A DNA stretch of 64,000 nt from Roseiarcus sp963709655 (GTDB lineage Bacteria > Pseudomonadota > Alphaproteobacteria > Rhizobiales > Beijerinckiaceae). Of the stretch, positions 36,097 to 45,273 are shown one piece after another. The translations under genes and the position numbers were made by a program. The stretch lies in the NCBI GenBank assembly GCA_963709655.1, contig CAVPXF010000059.1:18043-82042 (forward strand), written 5' to 3'. The first letter of the stretch is position 1; each line of letters starts with the position of its first letter. Under the pieces are notes generated by a model, which saw only the letters and a program-made list of their open reading frames with translations, ran no database searches and was not told the origin of the DNA.

Positions 36097-36346
36097 CTAT
36101 TTCCCGGCTTTACTGGGCCTCGTTTCGGCGACTATAGCATACTTCGGATGGTAAACGGAAGTTTTGGCGCGCCGCTCAGGATCAAACTGCGAACACCTAT
36201 GTTATTGACATTACTATATGATTTTGCGCCGGCCAGCATGCACCCCGGCGTGCTTGGCGGTGGAGGCGGCTTCGGCGAGCGAGGCGGCCTTCAGTGTCGA
36301 ACGCGCGACCGTGGGCGCAGTTGAAGCGAAGCGAGCGTGAGGATGA

Positions 36347-36370
36347 GGCCCCGCCCTTGCGGGCGGGGCC
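36347..36370. terminator. Strong hairpin GGCCCCGCCC / GGGCGGGGCC
   Basis: A 10-bp perfect stem with loop TTGC, followed on the plus strand by only two T. It sits just past the stop of the DUF736 remnant and may have been that gene's terminator. Confidence 0.5.
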
Positions 36371-36380
36371 TTGGCGCAGA

Positions 36381-36544
36381 TCACTCGGCGCTGGCCTTGC
36401 GGCTGCGGGACCAGATCAGCGAGTAGCCGGCTCCGTTTTCCGCGTCGAACTGGTTCGCGTAGATCGGCTGGGTGAAGAAGGGATCGCGAGCTTGACCGAG
36501 AGGGAGTCGCGGCCCTCGTTCGAGCGCTTCGACCAGGCGGCGCC
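36381..36544 (-). pseudogene. DUF736 gene remnant
   Basis: The C-terminal half of a DUF736 protein is readable in two frames: GAAWSKRSNEGRDSLSVKL, then DPFFTQPIYANQFDAENG and YSLIWSRSRKASAE with a stop. One missing base between the segments (GACGAT read as GCGAT) explains the shift, and the N-terminal third is absent. DUF736 genes are typical cargo of integrative conjugative elements and plasmids in Alphaproteobacteria, so this marks a decayed mobile region. Confidence 0.6.
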
Positions 36545-36619
36545 GGGAAGTCAGCCGCGCCCACCGCCAATATTGAACCGCTCAGGGCGCTGCCGGCCGC
36601 ATAATTCATCGGCGTCAAG

Positions 36620-37137
36620 CCCCCGGCCGCGAGCGCGATGACGTCAACATGCGAACTTGCCGCTTGACCCGGAACCGCTCTCGAAGCCTCCTACCATCAG
36701 TCGTCTTCAATCAGAGACGAATCCGCCGGCGCGACCCATAACCTCCTTGATGGTCGGCCGCTGCCGACAGCCTTCGCGGGCGCCGCTCCGTTTACGCCGA
36801 AGCCGATGCGCTCGCCTTATTGCAACTCAGCACTTGGCCGGCCAAATGCGTCGCTCCGTGACGACTCCCTTGGCGGTCAGCGTCTTTGGGTCGTTCGAAA
36901 CCAAAAAATACTGCCCCTTATTGGGTATAATATTCGAAAATATTTTCGTTTTTGCGGCCGCTAATATTATTATGATTTCTGTCATCAAGTCGACATCTTC
37001 ATTTTAAGCTGCCATTGCAGAATCTGTTATAGACGCTTGTTGTACTGCGCATAGATCGTAAGTTCGGCCACGTCTTTGTCAAACTACGGCTGGCGGTGGA
37101 ATCAGCGCCGGACTCGCAGGAACCGTTGGAGTTCGAG
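36620..37137. other. AT-rich leader before the YD-repeat gene
   Basis: No gene recognised. Base composition drops sharply to AT-rich between about 36890 and 37010. It includes a perfect 14-base palindrome CGAAAATATTTTCG (36935-36948) and TATAAT-like boxes at about 36926-36931. It is the likely promoter/regulatory zone of the gene at 37138 and marks the boundary between the degraded accessory region and the secretion cluster. Confidence 0.5.
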
Positions 37138-38979
37138 ATGGCTTTAGCTGGCGCGTCCGTAACGGTAGCCTATTACCTACAGAACCAAGCCGCGCTTGAT
37201 GCGGCAGGTCCTGTCTCGATCGTCGACGGGGGCGCTTCTATTGCGGCTCACTTCGACGAACTTAACGCCGATCCAGAGGTGACGTCTATCACGCTGAGCG
37301 GCGTCGGGGGCAACGTGCTGACCCTGACTTTGGCGCAAACCCTCAACGACACACATGCTCTCGCCGCGCTCGCTTCGCTGGCCCAACCTTACAGCATTGC
37401 CGCGACTAGCTCGGCCCAGAATATCGAGGCGTTGACCGCGAGCGAGATCGCCCAGCTCTCGGCTTCCGGCATCACCCAGATCAAGGCGACCGATCAAGAC
37501 GTCCAACTGACGGCGGCGCAGAAGGAGGCGTTGGGCGCAGCGAACCTGGCCATCGTGGAGCCCTTCAACGGCGGGAGCTTGGAGGTGATTCGCTACCAGC
37601 CGAACGGCCTGCTCGCCAGCGTCAGCTACCGCGGGATCGTGGGGCAACCCTACGGTGACTACACGGTTTCGTACGGATCGGACGGCAAGCCGGCGAGCGC
37701 GACTTACAGCAACGGGATGACCGCGTCCTATACCTACCTCTCGAACGGCTCCTACGACGTGCTGTACGCCGGAGTGACCGGCGAGTCCTACTCCGCCTAC
37801 GTGATGCACTACGGCTCGAACGGCGAGCCCATCACTTCGTTCTACGACAACGGAATGATGGCGACCTGGACGTACAACCAGAACGGCACGCATTCCATCG
37901 AATATGAGGGCGTGACCGGACAAGCCTACACGTCCTACACCATCACCTATGGAACGAATGGCGCGCCGACGAGCGCCGTCTACAACAACGGGATGACCGC
38001 GCTCTGGACGTACAATGCGAACGGGACATCTCAGATCGACTACTTCAACGTGACCGGCGCTGCCTTCACGTCCTACAGCCAGGAAGACGGGGCGAACGGG
38101 ACGCCGACGACTGCGACCTACAGCAACGGCATGCAAGCGACTTGGACCTACCTTGCGGACGGGTCCCACGATGTCCTTTACACAAACGTGACGGGTCAGC
38201 CCTATACTGCCTATGAAATGCACTACGGCGCGAACGGAACGCCGACGACTGCATTCTACAACAACGGGATGATGGCGACCTGGACGTATAACGCGGACGG
38301 GTCCTACGCCGTCGAATACGACGGCGTGACCGGGGCGTCCTACACCTCGGACACGATCAACTACGGAGAGGACGGCAGGGCGGAAAGCGCCACGTACAAC
38401 AACGGCATGACGTCGACCTGGACCTATGCCGATGACGGAGCCCGTCTCGTCGCCTATCAGGGGATGAGCGGCAGCGCCGGCTACACGTCCCACGCCAGCG
38501 TCATCGATACGTCCGGCCAGACGGTGGCAGACGCCGAGGACATGAACAACGGTTCGGGGATCCTGCGGACCTTCGGAAACAACCTCACAATCTCTTCGTC
38601 CGCGAGCGGCCTCAACGTGATGACGGCGCGAGGAGACACTTTTGGCGTCAACTCTCACGCCAACGAGACGTTCGCCGTCAGTCAGGCGAACTCGGAAGCC
38701 TTCGATTTTTCGTCCGGCTTCGGCGCAACGTCGATCTCCGGTTTTCAGATCGGGGGGACGGGAAGCGACATCATTCAGTTCGATCTCTCGATGTTCAACG
38801 GTCTTAGTTCGACCAATACGTCGGCGCAGAACCTGGCCGATTTGTTGGGGAGCGGCGCGGCTATGCAGTCCGGCCAGAACGTGACGATCTCCGACCTCAC
38901 CGGGGACGTGCTGACGCTCAAGAACGTGACCACGTCTTTGCTCGGCGCGGCCGCAAACAGCGTCCTGAAGTTCGTTTAA
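37138..38979 (+). CDS. YD-type tandem-repeat surface protein, putative type I secretion substrate
   Basis: A 613-residue protein without signal peptide or cysteines. Residues about 1-165 are an Ala/Ser/Thr-rich domain with ITLSGVGGNVLTLTLAQ. Next come six tandem 46-residue repeats built on Y-G-x-x-G-x-P-x-x-x-x-Y-x-N-G-M and W-T-Y-x-x-x-G-S. The C-terminal domain holds GGTGSDIIQFDLSMF and ends with TISDLTGDVLTLKNV and a short hydrophobic tail, as seen in C-terminal signals of type I exported proteins. The ATG at 37138 has a TTGGAG ribosome site. The exporter genes lie 8-13 kb downstream on the other strand; export by them is inferred. Confidence 0.7.
   Translation: MALAGASVTVAYYLQNQAALDAAGPVSIVDGGASIAAHFDELNADPEVTSITLSGVGGNVLTLTLAQTLNDTHALAALASLAQPYSIAATSSAQNIEALTASEIAQLSASGITQIKATDQDVQLTAAQKEALGAANLAIVEPFNGGSLEVIRYQPNGLLASVSYRGIVGQPYGDYTVSYGSDGKPASATYSNGMTASYTYLSNGSYDVLYAGVTGESYSAYVMHYGSNGEPITSFYDNGMMATWTYNQNGTHSIEYEGVTGQAYTSYTITYGTNGAPTSAVYNNGMTALWTYNANGTSQIDYFNVTGAAFTSYSQEDGANGTPTTATYSNGMQATWTYLADGSHDVLYTNVTGQPYTAYEMHYGANGTPTTAFYNNGMMATWTYNADGSYAVEYDGVTGASYTSDTINYGEDGRAESATYNNGMTSTWTYADDGARLVAYQGMSGSAGYTSHASVIDTSGQTVADAEDMNNGSGILRTFGNNLTISSSASGLNVMTARGDTFGVNSHANETFAVSQANSEAFDFSSGFGATSISGFQIGGTGSDIIQFDLSMFNGLSSTNTSAQNLADLLGSGAAMQSGQNVTISDLTGDVLTLKNVTTSLLGAAANSVLKFV
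37639..38466 (+). repeat. Six tandem 138-bp coding repeats
   Basis: Units start at about 37639, 37777, 37915, 38053, 38191 and 38329, spacing exactly 138 bp (46 codons). Each begins at or near the codons for V-T-G. Units share a YxNGM...WTY core but differ at many positions, so they are old duplications kept under selection rather than recent copies. They lie inside the YD-repeat gene. Confidence 0.85.
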
Positions 38980-38980
38980 C

Positions 38981-39790
38981 ATGTCGACTGGCGTCGCCAA
39001 GGCTGAGCACGGGGGGCTTCCGCCTCAAGGAGAAGATCCGCGGCCTGTGGATCTCCCCCGCGCGGCATCGGCTCCTGCCGGCGATCATACGGCGCGCGAA
39101 CAAGGATCGGGCTTGGAGCTGGGTCGCGTCAAGCGAGTGTTGAACGCAGGTTCAGGGTCGGCGAAAGGCGCCATGCACCCGGCGTTCGACTCGTCCGGAT
39201 GGAAGGAAGTGCGCATCGATATCGATGCCCGCAACGCCCCGGACGTCGTCGGGTCAATCGCCTCTATGCGCGACGTAGTCGAAGATGGTTCGTTTGATGC
39301 GATCTGGTGCTCCCACTGCATCGAACATCTTCATGACCACGAGGTGCTTCCGGCGCTGCGTGAGTTCAGGCAAATCCTGACCGACACCGGCTTCGCCATC
39401 GTGAGCTGCCCGAACCTCGACGCCATTGCGAGACTCCTCGTTTCGGACGACATCGAGTCGGTCGCGTATCTTTCCCCGGCCGGTCCGATCCGGCTTCTGG
39501 ACATGATCTTCGGCCATAGCCCGTCGATCGCGTCAGGACATCTCCATATGGCCCACAAAACCGGCTTTACTGTTGACCGGCTCGGCCGGCTCGCGGTGAA
39601 CGCAGGCTTTGCCGAAACGCGCGTGCACGAAGGTGAGAACTATGACCTCTGGGCGGCGCTCTTAATGCCGAAGGCGGACCTCACGGACCTCGCCTCTCTG
39701 TTCGAAGACACAAATGTTGCGGCCCTGCTTGCCGACCCCGCCGTGCAGGACGCGAAACGCAGCAGACGCGTTCGCATCCTGCGCACGTGA
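38981..39790 (+). CDS. SAM-dependent methyltransferase, class I
   Basis: A 269-residue protein with a polar N-terminal extension of about 45 residues. The Rossmann methyltransferase core follows: VLNAGSGSAKGAMHP (motif I), VRIDIDARNAPD (acidic motif II), DAIWCSHCIEHLHDHE (motif IV) and REFRQILTDTGFAIVSCPN. It starts one base after the stop of the YD-repeat gene, so it is co-transcribed with it. In such clusters these enzymes methylate sugars or modify surface glycans. Substrate not evident. Confidence 0.82.
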   Translation: MSTGVAKAEHGGLPPQGEDPRPVDLPRAASAPAGDHTAREQGSGLELGRVKRVLNAGSGSAKGAMHPAFDSSGWKEVRIDIDARNAPDVVGSIASMRDVVEDGSFDAIWCSHCIEHLHDHEVLPALREFRQILTDTGFAIVSCPNLDAIARLLVSDDIESVAYLSPAGPIRLLDMIFGHSPSIASGHLHMAHKTGFTVDRLGRLAVNAGFAETRVHEGENYDLWAALLMPKADLTDLASLFEDTNVAALLADPAVQDAKRSRRVRILRT

Positions 39791-39816
39791 TGTCTGTCAG
39801 GGCGCTCGGGCTTGCC

Positions 39817-40965
39817 TCACCCGCCCGCCAGGCGCAGCCTCATACGCAGAAGGTCGCGCTGCATCGTGCCGTGACAGCCGTCGAAATGCTGGCGCACGAA
39901 ATAGAGGTACGGGTCGCCGCCGATGATGTCGAAGTTCCTCGACGACGAATTGGGGTCGACGAGCGATGGATAAGCAAAGCGGTCGTGGCTGCACGCCGCG
40001 GACCAAGGCGTCGGGAGGACGAGCAACAGGCGCCCCTCGCTCCAATGGATAAGGTCGATCGAAACAGAATAGTAAAAGCCGCCTTCGCTTGAAGTCTTTG
40101 AACCGAAGGCGCTGACGGCGACATAGAGCCCGAGCGCGGGAGCGTAGGCGACCGATCCGACGCTCCCTCTCAGGCCTTTCAAGGGCGCGCATGGTTTCGA
40201 ACTCCTCACGTTGTCCCGATAGGGGTCGACGTTTTCAGAGAATCCCTGTCCGTCGAAGAAGCGCCACGATTCGGGTCGAGCAAGATCGTCGGCGCGGAAG
40301 AGGCACGTTCCCGCCTTCTGCGGACTCTCGGCGCCTGCCCGAATCAGAGTGAAGAACGCGTCTCCGCGCTTGATAATGTTGGTCGGCTCGAAAAAGCCGC
40401 GCGGGTGTCCCTGGTCGACGTCCTGACGGATCGGCAGCGTGGCAACCGGTCTCTCGCCGATGCGCGAGAAGGCCTCGCCCCCGCCATCGGAGCGCAGAGG
40501 CACGATCGCATTGTACCAGCACTCGAGATAGGTCGAGAAGCGACAGCGATTGGGATGACGATGCGCCTGATACTCGTCGTGACCCAGAGCGAAGATCGTC
40601 CGACCATCCTCGGACCAGAGCGCCGAGATCCAGACGCGGTCGCTGTAATCTGCGGGATTGTCCGAGCGCTGTCCGGAAAAGACGACGCGACAATCGTGGC
40701 GCAGAGCTCCGAGCTCGCCGCCGACGAAGCGGCGATTCTCATCGTGCGCCGCGAACGCCAGGACCTGACCACTCTCGAGACGCACCGCCCGCAACGGCGC
40801 GTCTGGAATGTCGTCTCCGGCGCAACGATCACGTGACCAGAGAAAAACGGGCTCCATTTTCGTCGGATCTGCGGCTTCCAGGATGGGTGGCGGCGCGGCG
40901 CGGACCGCGAACGCGCCGGCCGTCAGCGCGATAGCCAGCGCCCCAATCCTGAGGCCTCGTCTCAC
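39817..40965 (-). CDS. Exported beta-rich hypothetical protein
   Basis: A 382-residue protein with a signal peptide (residues 1 to about 23, ending AVRAAPP). The mature part is Trp/Asp/Gly-rich with repeated strands such as EPVFLWSRDRCAGDD, WISALWSEDGRTIFALGHD and KTSSEGGFYYSVSIDLIHWS. The pattern is reminiscent of five-bladed beta-propeller glycosidase-like or DUF4185-like proteins, but no catalytic set can be assigned. Eight or so cysteines suggest disulfides. Its start overlaps the pyruvyl transferase stop by 4 bp, so it is the last gene of the long minus-strand operon. Confidence 0.65.
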   Translation of the reverse strand: MRRGLRIGALAIALTAGAFAVRAAPPPILEAADPTKMEPVFLWSRDRCAGDDIPDAPLRAVRLESGQVLAFAAHDENRRFVGGELGALRHDCRVVFSGQRSDNPADYSDRVWISALWSEDGRTIFALGHDEYQAHRHPNRCRFSTYLECWYNAIVPLRSDGGGEAFSRIGERPVATLPIRQDVDQGHPRGFFEPTNIIKRGDAFFTLIRAGAESPQKAGTCLFRADDLARPESWRFFDGQGFSENVDPYRDNVRSSKPCAPLKGLRGSVGSVAYAPALGLYVAVSAFGSKTSSEGGFYYSVSIDLIHWSEGRLLLVLPTPWSAACSHDRFAYPSLVDPNSSSRNFDIIGGDPYLYFVRQHFDGCHGTMQRDLLRMRLRLAGG

Positions 40966-42164
40966 GAGGCGCCCGCCGACTCAGGCGCGCGCTCGGCCGC
41001 CTCGTGCGCAATGGGTTCGGCAGCTTTAAGTCTCAGTCCGAGAAGCCCTTCGTCGGGTTCAATTCCAGCCGAGATAAGCATGTCCGCATATCGTCCTGCC
41101 AGTTCCGATCGCTTCCGATCGTACGCGGCCCTCTGGAATTCGAACAACGCCGGCAACTCGGAGGGCTGGAATTTCGCCGGCATGTCGTGGTGCATGCGGA
41201 CCGGAATTTCCATCGTCTCGCACATTTCGAGCGTTCGGCTATCGTGCGCGATGACGCCGCCCGGCGTTCCCGCCTGCATCGCCAGCATGACGCCGTGAAA
41301 ACGCGGCCCCACGACGAAGTCGAAGTTCCTCATCAACTCCATCCATGCCGTCGCATCGGCGAAGCATGCCCCGTACCGCTTGCACCAAAGGCGGAACGCT
41401 TCGTCCGACAGGTCGGGACGGATATAGGCGCGCATGTCGCGGAACGTCGCCGCGTCCATGTCGTGCCACTCTCCGCGCGCCATGCGGATCATGTCGATTT
41501 CGGATTGCGCAACATAGAGGCCCGAGGTCGACTCCACGATGTCCGCAAGCGCCCGCTCAAGCGCACCAAGTTTCGCCCAATGATGCAGGCCCGCAGGAAC
41601 GGCGACGCGCTCGACGCGGTTGCTGCGATACCGGCGGTCGAGCACGGTCGCCAAGGACGGGTCGGGATTGATGAGGTTCGAGGGACATCCCGTCACGACG
41701 GCGCGGTCACGGACACCGCTTCGCTCGACCTGCTCCTGGGAAAATGCGCCGCGAACGCCAATGTTCGGCGCCTTCGAAGGCGCGTGCCCGGCGATCACGT
41801 CGAGCCATCGCCGTGTGCCGGCGGTCAGTTCGACGGCCGCGCCAAGCTCCTTCGCCTGCGCGCCCAAGCCGATCGCGACGATCGGCAGCTTCGCGCGCTC
41901 GAACATGGTCGCGAGCTGGTCCAGGTTTGAATGTGGGCCGAGCTGGTTCGCGCAGGCCATGACGATGACGTCGCATCGCTCGCGGATGACGTCGGGCGAA
42001 GCTTCCCATGGGAAAAGTTCGACGTGGGGCGACAGATGCTGCCAAAGGGCTTGCACGAAGGCAAAGTTGCCCGTGTTGGCCCCCGATTTTCGGAACAGGT
42101 ATTCCGAGGAACGGCGATAGGAGTCTTCCACTCGCCTCTGAGGAGCGATAAGCGCGACTTTCAT
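40962..42164 (-). CDS. Polysaccharide pyruvyl transferase family protein
   Basis: A 400-residue protein of the WcaK/CsaB-like family that adds ketal pyruvate to surface glycans. Features are an N-terminal Rossmann-like half (KVALIAPQRRVEDSYRRSSE, IVAIGLGAQAKELG, VRGAFSQEQVERSGV, VTGCPSNLINPDP) and the C-terminal FDFVVGPRFHGVMLAMQAG with the conserved RxHG. In Gram-positive S-layer systems CsaB-type pyruvylation creates the anchor for surface proteins. Here it sits in an operon with an RTX exporter and glycosyltransferases, suggesting modification of an exported glycoprotein or its anchoring glycan. Confidence 0.8.
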   Translation of the reverse strand: MKVALIAPQRRVEDSYRRSSEYLFRKSGANTGNFAFVQALWQHLSPHVELFPWEASPDVIRERCDVIVMACANQLGPHSNLDQLATMFERAKLPIVAIGLGAQAKELGAAVELTAGTRRWLDVIAGHAPSKAPNIGVRGAFSQEQVERSGVRDRAVVTGCPSNLINPDPSLATVLDRRYRSNRVERVAVPAGLHHWAKLGALERALADIVESTSGLYVAQSEIDMIRMARGEWHDMDAATFRDMRAYIRPDLSDEAFRLWCKRYGACFADATAWMELMRNFDFVVGPRFHGVMLAMQAGTPGGVIAHDSRTLEMCETMEIPVRMHHDMPAKFQPSELPALFEFQRAAYDRKRSELAGRYADMLISAGIEPDEGLLGLRLKAAEPIAHEAAERAPESAGAS

Positions 42165-42217
42165 TCTGTTCCCCGGGTCTTTTCGCGTTGGTCATCTTTC
42201 TGAGCCGAGCGCACCCG

Positions 42218-43450
42218 TCAGGCGACAAGCGCAAGATAAGAATCCGCGCAATCTGCGAAGGACAGCGGCGTCCGAACGTTTGCTTTCAGGTTCTGCAGGA
42301 GTTGCGGCTCACAAACCGCCCGAACCATGGTCTCGGCGAGATCGAGCGGGTTGCGAACTTCGAAGTGCAGGCCGTCCACGCCGTCGCGCACCTTCTCCGC
42401 CATTCCGCCGATCCCCGCGCAGATGACCGGCTTGCCGTTGACGAAGGCCTCCTGGATCACCATCGGGGAGTTCTCCCACCAGATCGATGGAACGACGACC
42501 CAGTCGACCCGGCTCATGCGTTGCGTAAGCTCGTTCGGCTCGTATGACCCCACCCAGCGAAGCACGCCTTCAATGATCAGCGGTTTTCGGAGCGTCTCGA
42601 TCAGGTCCTGGAATGATGGGACCTGCAACTCGAGATTGGCGCCGTTGATCTCAACGGCCATCTTTGCGCGTACATCAGGCGCGATGAGGTGGAGAGCCTG
42701 GAGCAGGATCTCCACGCCCTTGTATTCGGTGATCTGGCCGAAAAAGCCGAAGCGGGCTCTGAGCCGCGTGCCTGGGGAAGCCGCCGCTTTGAGCGCTGGA
42801 GGCGATGGTTGCCCATTCTCGATGACGACGATGTGTTCCGCGGGAATGCCCCACTCGATGTAACGCTGGCGGAGGAATTCCGAGGGCGACACGAAGGCGT
42901 CGGCAAATTCGAAGTGCTTCTGGATGTAGTGCTTGCGCAGCCAGAAATCCTGCGGCGTCCGCTCTGGAAAACAGTTGCTGCAATCCTCAAGGCTTTCGTG
43001 ATAGCAGAGCTTCTTCGTGTTGTTCTTCACCATTTGCCCCTGGCGATTGCAGATGGCGAAATACTCGTGGAGCGTGACGATCAGAACGCAGTCCGGTAAA
43101 GTCAGCTTGATCTCGCGCAGGATCTCCACGCCGATATGGACATAGTGATGGAGGAAAACGACGTCCGGCCTCTCTGCCTTGAGGAACTCCCGGAAAGCGC
43201 CGGTCACCGCCGCGGGGTTTTGCGCGCGTAGCCGGAACCAGTCGCCGACGTCCTGACGCCAAAGGTACTCCCCCAGGCGACGCAACATGATCGAGCCATG
43301 GGATTGTGAGGCCAAGTCGCTGCGCGCGAGGAAGATCGAATCCTCGAATCCGGAGCGCGCTTTGAGGATCCGGAAGAGATTGTAGGCCGCGATCTCCGCT
43401 CCGCCGACGCTGAAGTCGGGATGCGCGTGCGCAATAACCATCGCCTTCAT
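42218..43450 (-). CDS. Glycosyltransferase family 4
   Basis: A 410-residue GT-B glycosyltransferase starting KAMVIAHAHPDFSVGGAEIA with the nucleotide-sugar region EALVNGKPVICAGIGGMAEK replaced by the variant QEAFVNGKPVICAGIGG and RDGVDGLHFEV. N-terminal LHHYVHIGVEIL and CNRQGQMVKN belong to the acceptor domain. The start (43450) overlaps the stop of the GT2 gene by 4 bp. Donor and acceptor are unknown; most likely it extends the glycan made by this cluster. Confidence 0.83.
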   Translation of the reverse strand: MKAMVIAHAHPDFSVGGAEIAAYNLFRILKARSGFEDSIFLARSDLASQSHGSIMLRRLGEYLWRQDVGDWFRLRAQNPAAVTGAFREFLKAERPDVVFLHHYVHIGVEILREIKLTLPDCVLIVTLHEYFAICNRQGQMVKNNTKKLCYHESLEDCSNCFPERTPQDFWLRKHYIQKHFEFADAFVSPSEFLRQRYIEWGIPAEHIVVIENGQPSPPALKAAASPGTRLRARFGFFGQITEYKGVEILLQALHLIAPDVRAKMAVEINGANLELQVPSFQDLIETLRKPLIIEGVLRWVGSYEPNELTQRMSRVDWVVVPSIWWENSPMVIQEAFVNGKPVICAGIGGMAEKVRDGVDGLHFEVRNPLDLAETMVRAVCEPQLLQNLKANVRTPLSFADCADSYLALVA

Positions 43451-45273
43451 TTCGAGCCCGCCCGCTGCTTTTCGACCGCACTTAATTTCGCAATCGTCGA
43501 GCCCCAACGCATATGATGGCGCAACGCGTTGTAGTGTACGACGTAGTCGCGGAACCTCGGCGTTCCAATTCCGGTGAAAGACTGACGCTCAAGGTGGATC
43601 AGCGTTACCGGGAGAGGAAGGCACGCGATCTCAAGGCCTTTATCCCGCACCTTGAGGCAGAGGTCGGAGTCCTCGAAGTCTCCAATCAGATAATTCTCGT
43701 CCAGCCCTCCGACAGAGTCGTAAACCTCTCGCCTCATCAGCGCGCAGGCTCCAGTCACGGCCTGGCGCATGACAAACTTTTCCGACGGAGCCGGACGCGG
43801 CAGTCCGGCGCCAGGATGCCGGTTAATGTAAGTCCGCAAGGTCGGATCCCAGTGGAATTTAATGCCGTCATGCTGAACAGCGCCGTTCGGATGATGAAGC
43901 CGCGCGCCGAGAATTCCGATTTCTGGATGAGCCGCGAGAACAGAGCGCATGCGGTCGAGCCAACCGGACGCAACCGGAATGACGTCCGAATTTAAGAGAA
44001 GGACGTATGGCGCACGCGAGTGCTGAACTCCGAGGTTCGTGGCTCCCGAGAAACCGCGGTTTTCGCCGCTCCAGATCGTTCGGAATGGGACGCCGAAATT
44101 CGCCTCGAACACTGGCGCGTCGGCAGCGATCGGCGAAACGAGCCGATGATCGTCTATGACGTATGTCAACTCGACCCCCGAGACGAAATCCGGATCGTCG
44201 GAGAATGCGAGCAACTGATTCAGCATAAAGTCGTGTCGTCCATACAGCGGGATGACAACGGAGCATTTCGGGCGAGCTGGCCGTCGGCCGTATTCGTAGA
44301 TTTGCGGCGTTGACTGCCCACGCTTGCTGATCTTCCTCTCGATGAGAGCGCCGATGATGGGGCCGTCGTGGTTAATGAGCCTTTCGGAGAAGCTTTCCCG
44401 CGGCGTCGGCGCCTCGAACGACCAGCGTGCAAAGCTCACCGGATCGAGCGGCGCAGGCGCCCATCCGGTTTCCGACAGCCTGAAAGATCCCTCATCTGTG
44501 GATCCAATCAGGCGGATTCGGCCGCCCATGTTCAGAGAGCGGCTCCACTTTTGAAGGAAGCCGGCGTTGAAGGCGTAATCGCCGAAATCGCCGCCCATTG
44601 CGTCAACGATGTCGTGTCGCGTCCATCGCGCGGCGTCGCCGAGAGAAACGACGTCGCCTGGATCGTCGACGATGTAGAAGCGGACGCCCGGCTCGCTGAC
44701 CGTCCAGCCGAGGATCAATCCTCCTATGCCCTCTATTCCTCTCGCCGTTTCAATGTGCCCCCGTGCGCGGTTGAACGAAACCGGCGGCTCGCTCAGATGC
44801 TTTACAAGGAGCGATATCGCGGACGTGTCATGCAGGAGGCCTTCGAATAGGCATTGCGCTCGGGAGAGATTTTCCGCGAGGAACTGGGCTAGGTCCGTCG
44901 CGCCACTTTGCTCAAACGCCTGCAGATCGATCCCCAGAGGTTCGCCGGCTCCCACGTTCAGCCGAACCTGCATGTCGCCGCGCGGCCTGTTCCGCCAGGT
45001 CGCAAGAAACCCTGCGACGAGGTCGCCAGGGATCACATATCCAGCCGCAACGTCGTCCCTCGGATAGAACGTGAGGGACGGCAAGATCGAAACACCGACG
45101 GCGCCGGAGACAGTAAACGTTAGATCCCGGCCGCCGATCGCCCAGCCGGACACGGCAAGGAAATCCCCGTCGACGATCACCCGATCGACAGAGAGACCCG
45201 CTGCGACCTTATCCCGGGACCGTCGTACGACCGGAGAAGGAGGTCTCCGCGGCTCTACAGCGAGTGTTGTCAT
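43447..45273 (-). CDS. Glycosyltransferase family 2 with N-terminal accessory domain
   Basis: A 608-residue protein. Residues 1 to about 335 form a beta-rich accessory region containing VSGWAIGGRDLTFTVSG and GLILGWTVSEPGVRFYIVDD, two similar strands that suggest a duplicated module. The GT-A catalytic domain follows: CSVVIPLYGRHDFMLNQL, GENRGFSGATNLGVQHS, DxD-type LLLNSDVIPV and GGLDENYLIGDFEDSDLCLK. The ATG at 45273 overlaps the Sel1 gene stop by 4 bp and is preferred to one at 45336. Rhamnosyltransferase-like but with unknown donor. Confidence 0.82.
   Translation of the reverse strand: MTTLAVEPRRPPSPVVRRSRDKVAAGLSVDRVIVDGDFLAVSGWAIGGRDLTFTVSGAVGVSILPSLTFYPRDDVAAGYVIPGDLVAGFLATWRNRPRGDMQVRLNVGAGEPLGIDLQAFEQSGATDLAQFLAENLSRAQCLFEGLLHDTSAISLLVKHLSEPPVSFNRARGHIETARGIEGIGGLILGWTVSEPGVRFYIVDDPGDVVSLGDAARWTRHDIVDAMGGDFGDYAFNAGFLQKWSRSLNMGGRIRLIGSTDEGSFRLSETGWAPAPLDPVSFARWSFEAPTPRESFSERLINHDGPIIGALIERKISKRGQSTPQIYEYGRRPARPKCSVVIPLYGRHDFMLNQLLAFSDDPDFVSGVELTYVIDDHRLVSPIAADAPVFEANFGVPFRTIWSGENRGFSGATNLGVQHSRAPYVLLLNSDVIPVASGWLDRMRSVLAAHPEIGILGARLHHPNGAVQHDGIKFHWDPTLRTYINRHPGAGLPRPAPSEKFVMRQAVTGACALMRREVYDSVGGLDENYLIGDFEDSDLCLKVRDKGLEIACLPLPVTLIHLERQSFTGIGTPRFRDYVVHYNALRHHMRWGSTIAKLSAVEKQRAGSK

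Noticed and set aside
36657..37007. 116-codon frame in the AT-rich leader
   Set aside because: No ribosome site, no conserved content, and it crosses an abrupt change of base composition.
37639..38466. Possible CRISPR array because of regular spacing
   Set aside because: The 138-bp units are continuous codons of one protein; there are no short identical repeats with unique spacers and no cas genes.
37177..39000. 607-codon frame antisense to the YD-repeat gene
   Set aside because: Its periodicity merely mirrors the coding repeats; the plus strand has the ribosome site and meaningful motifs.
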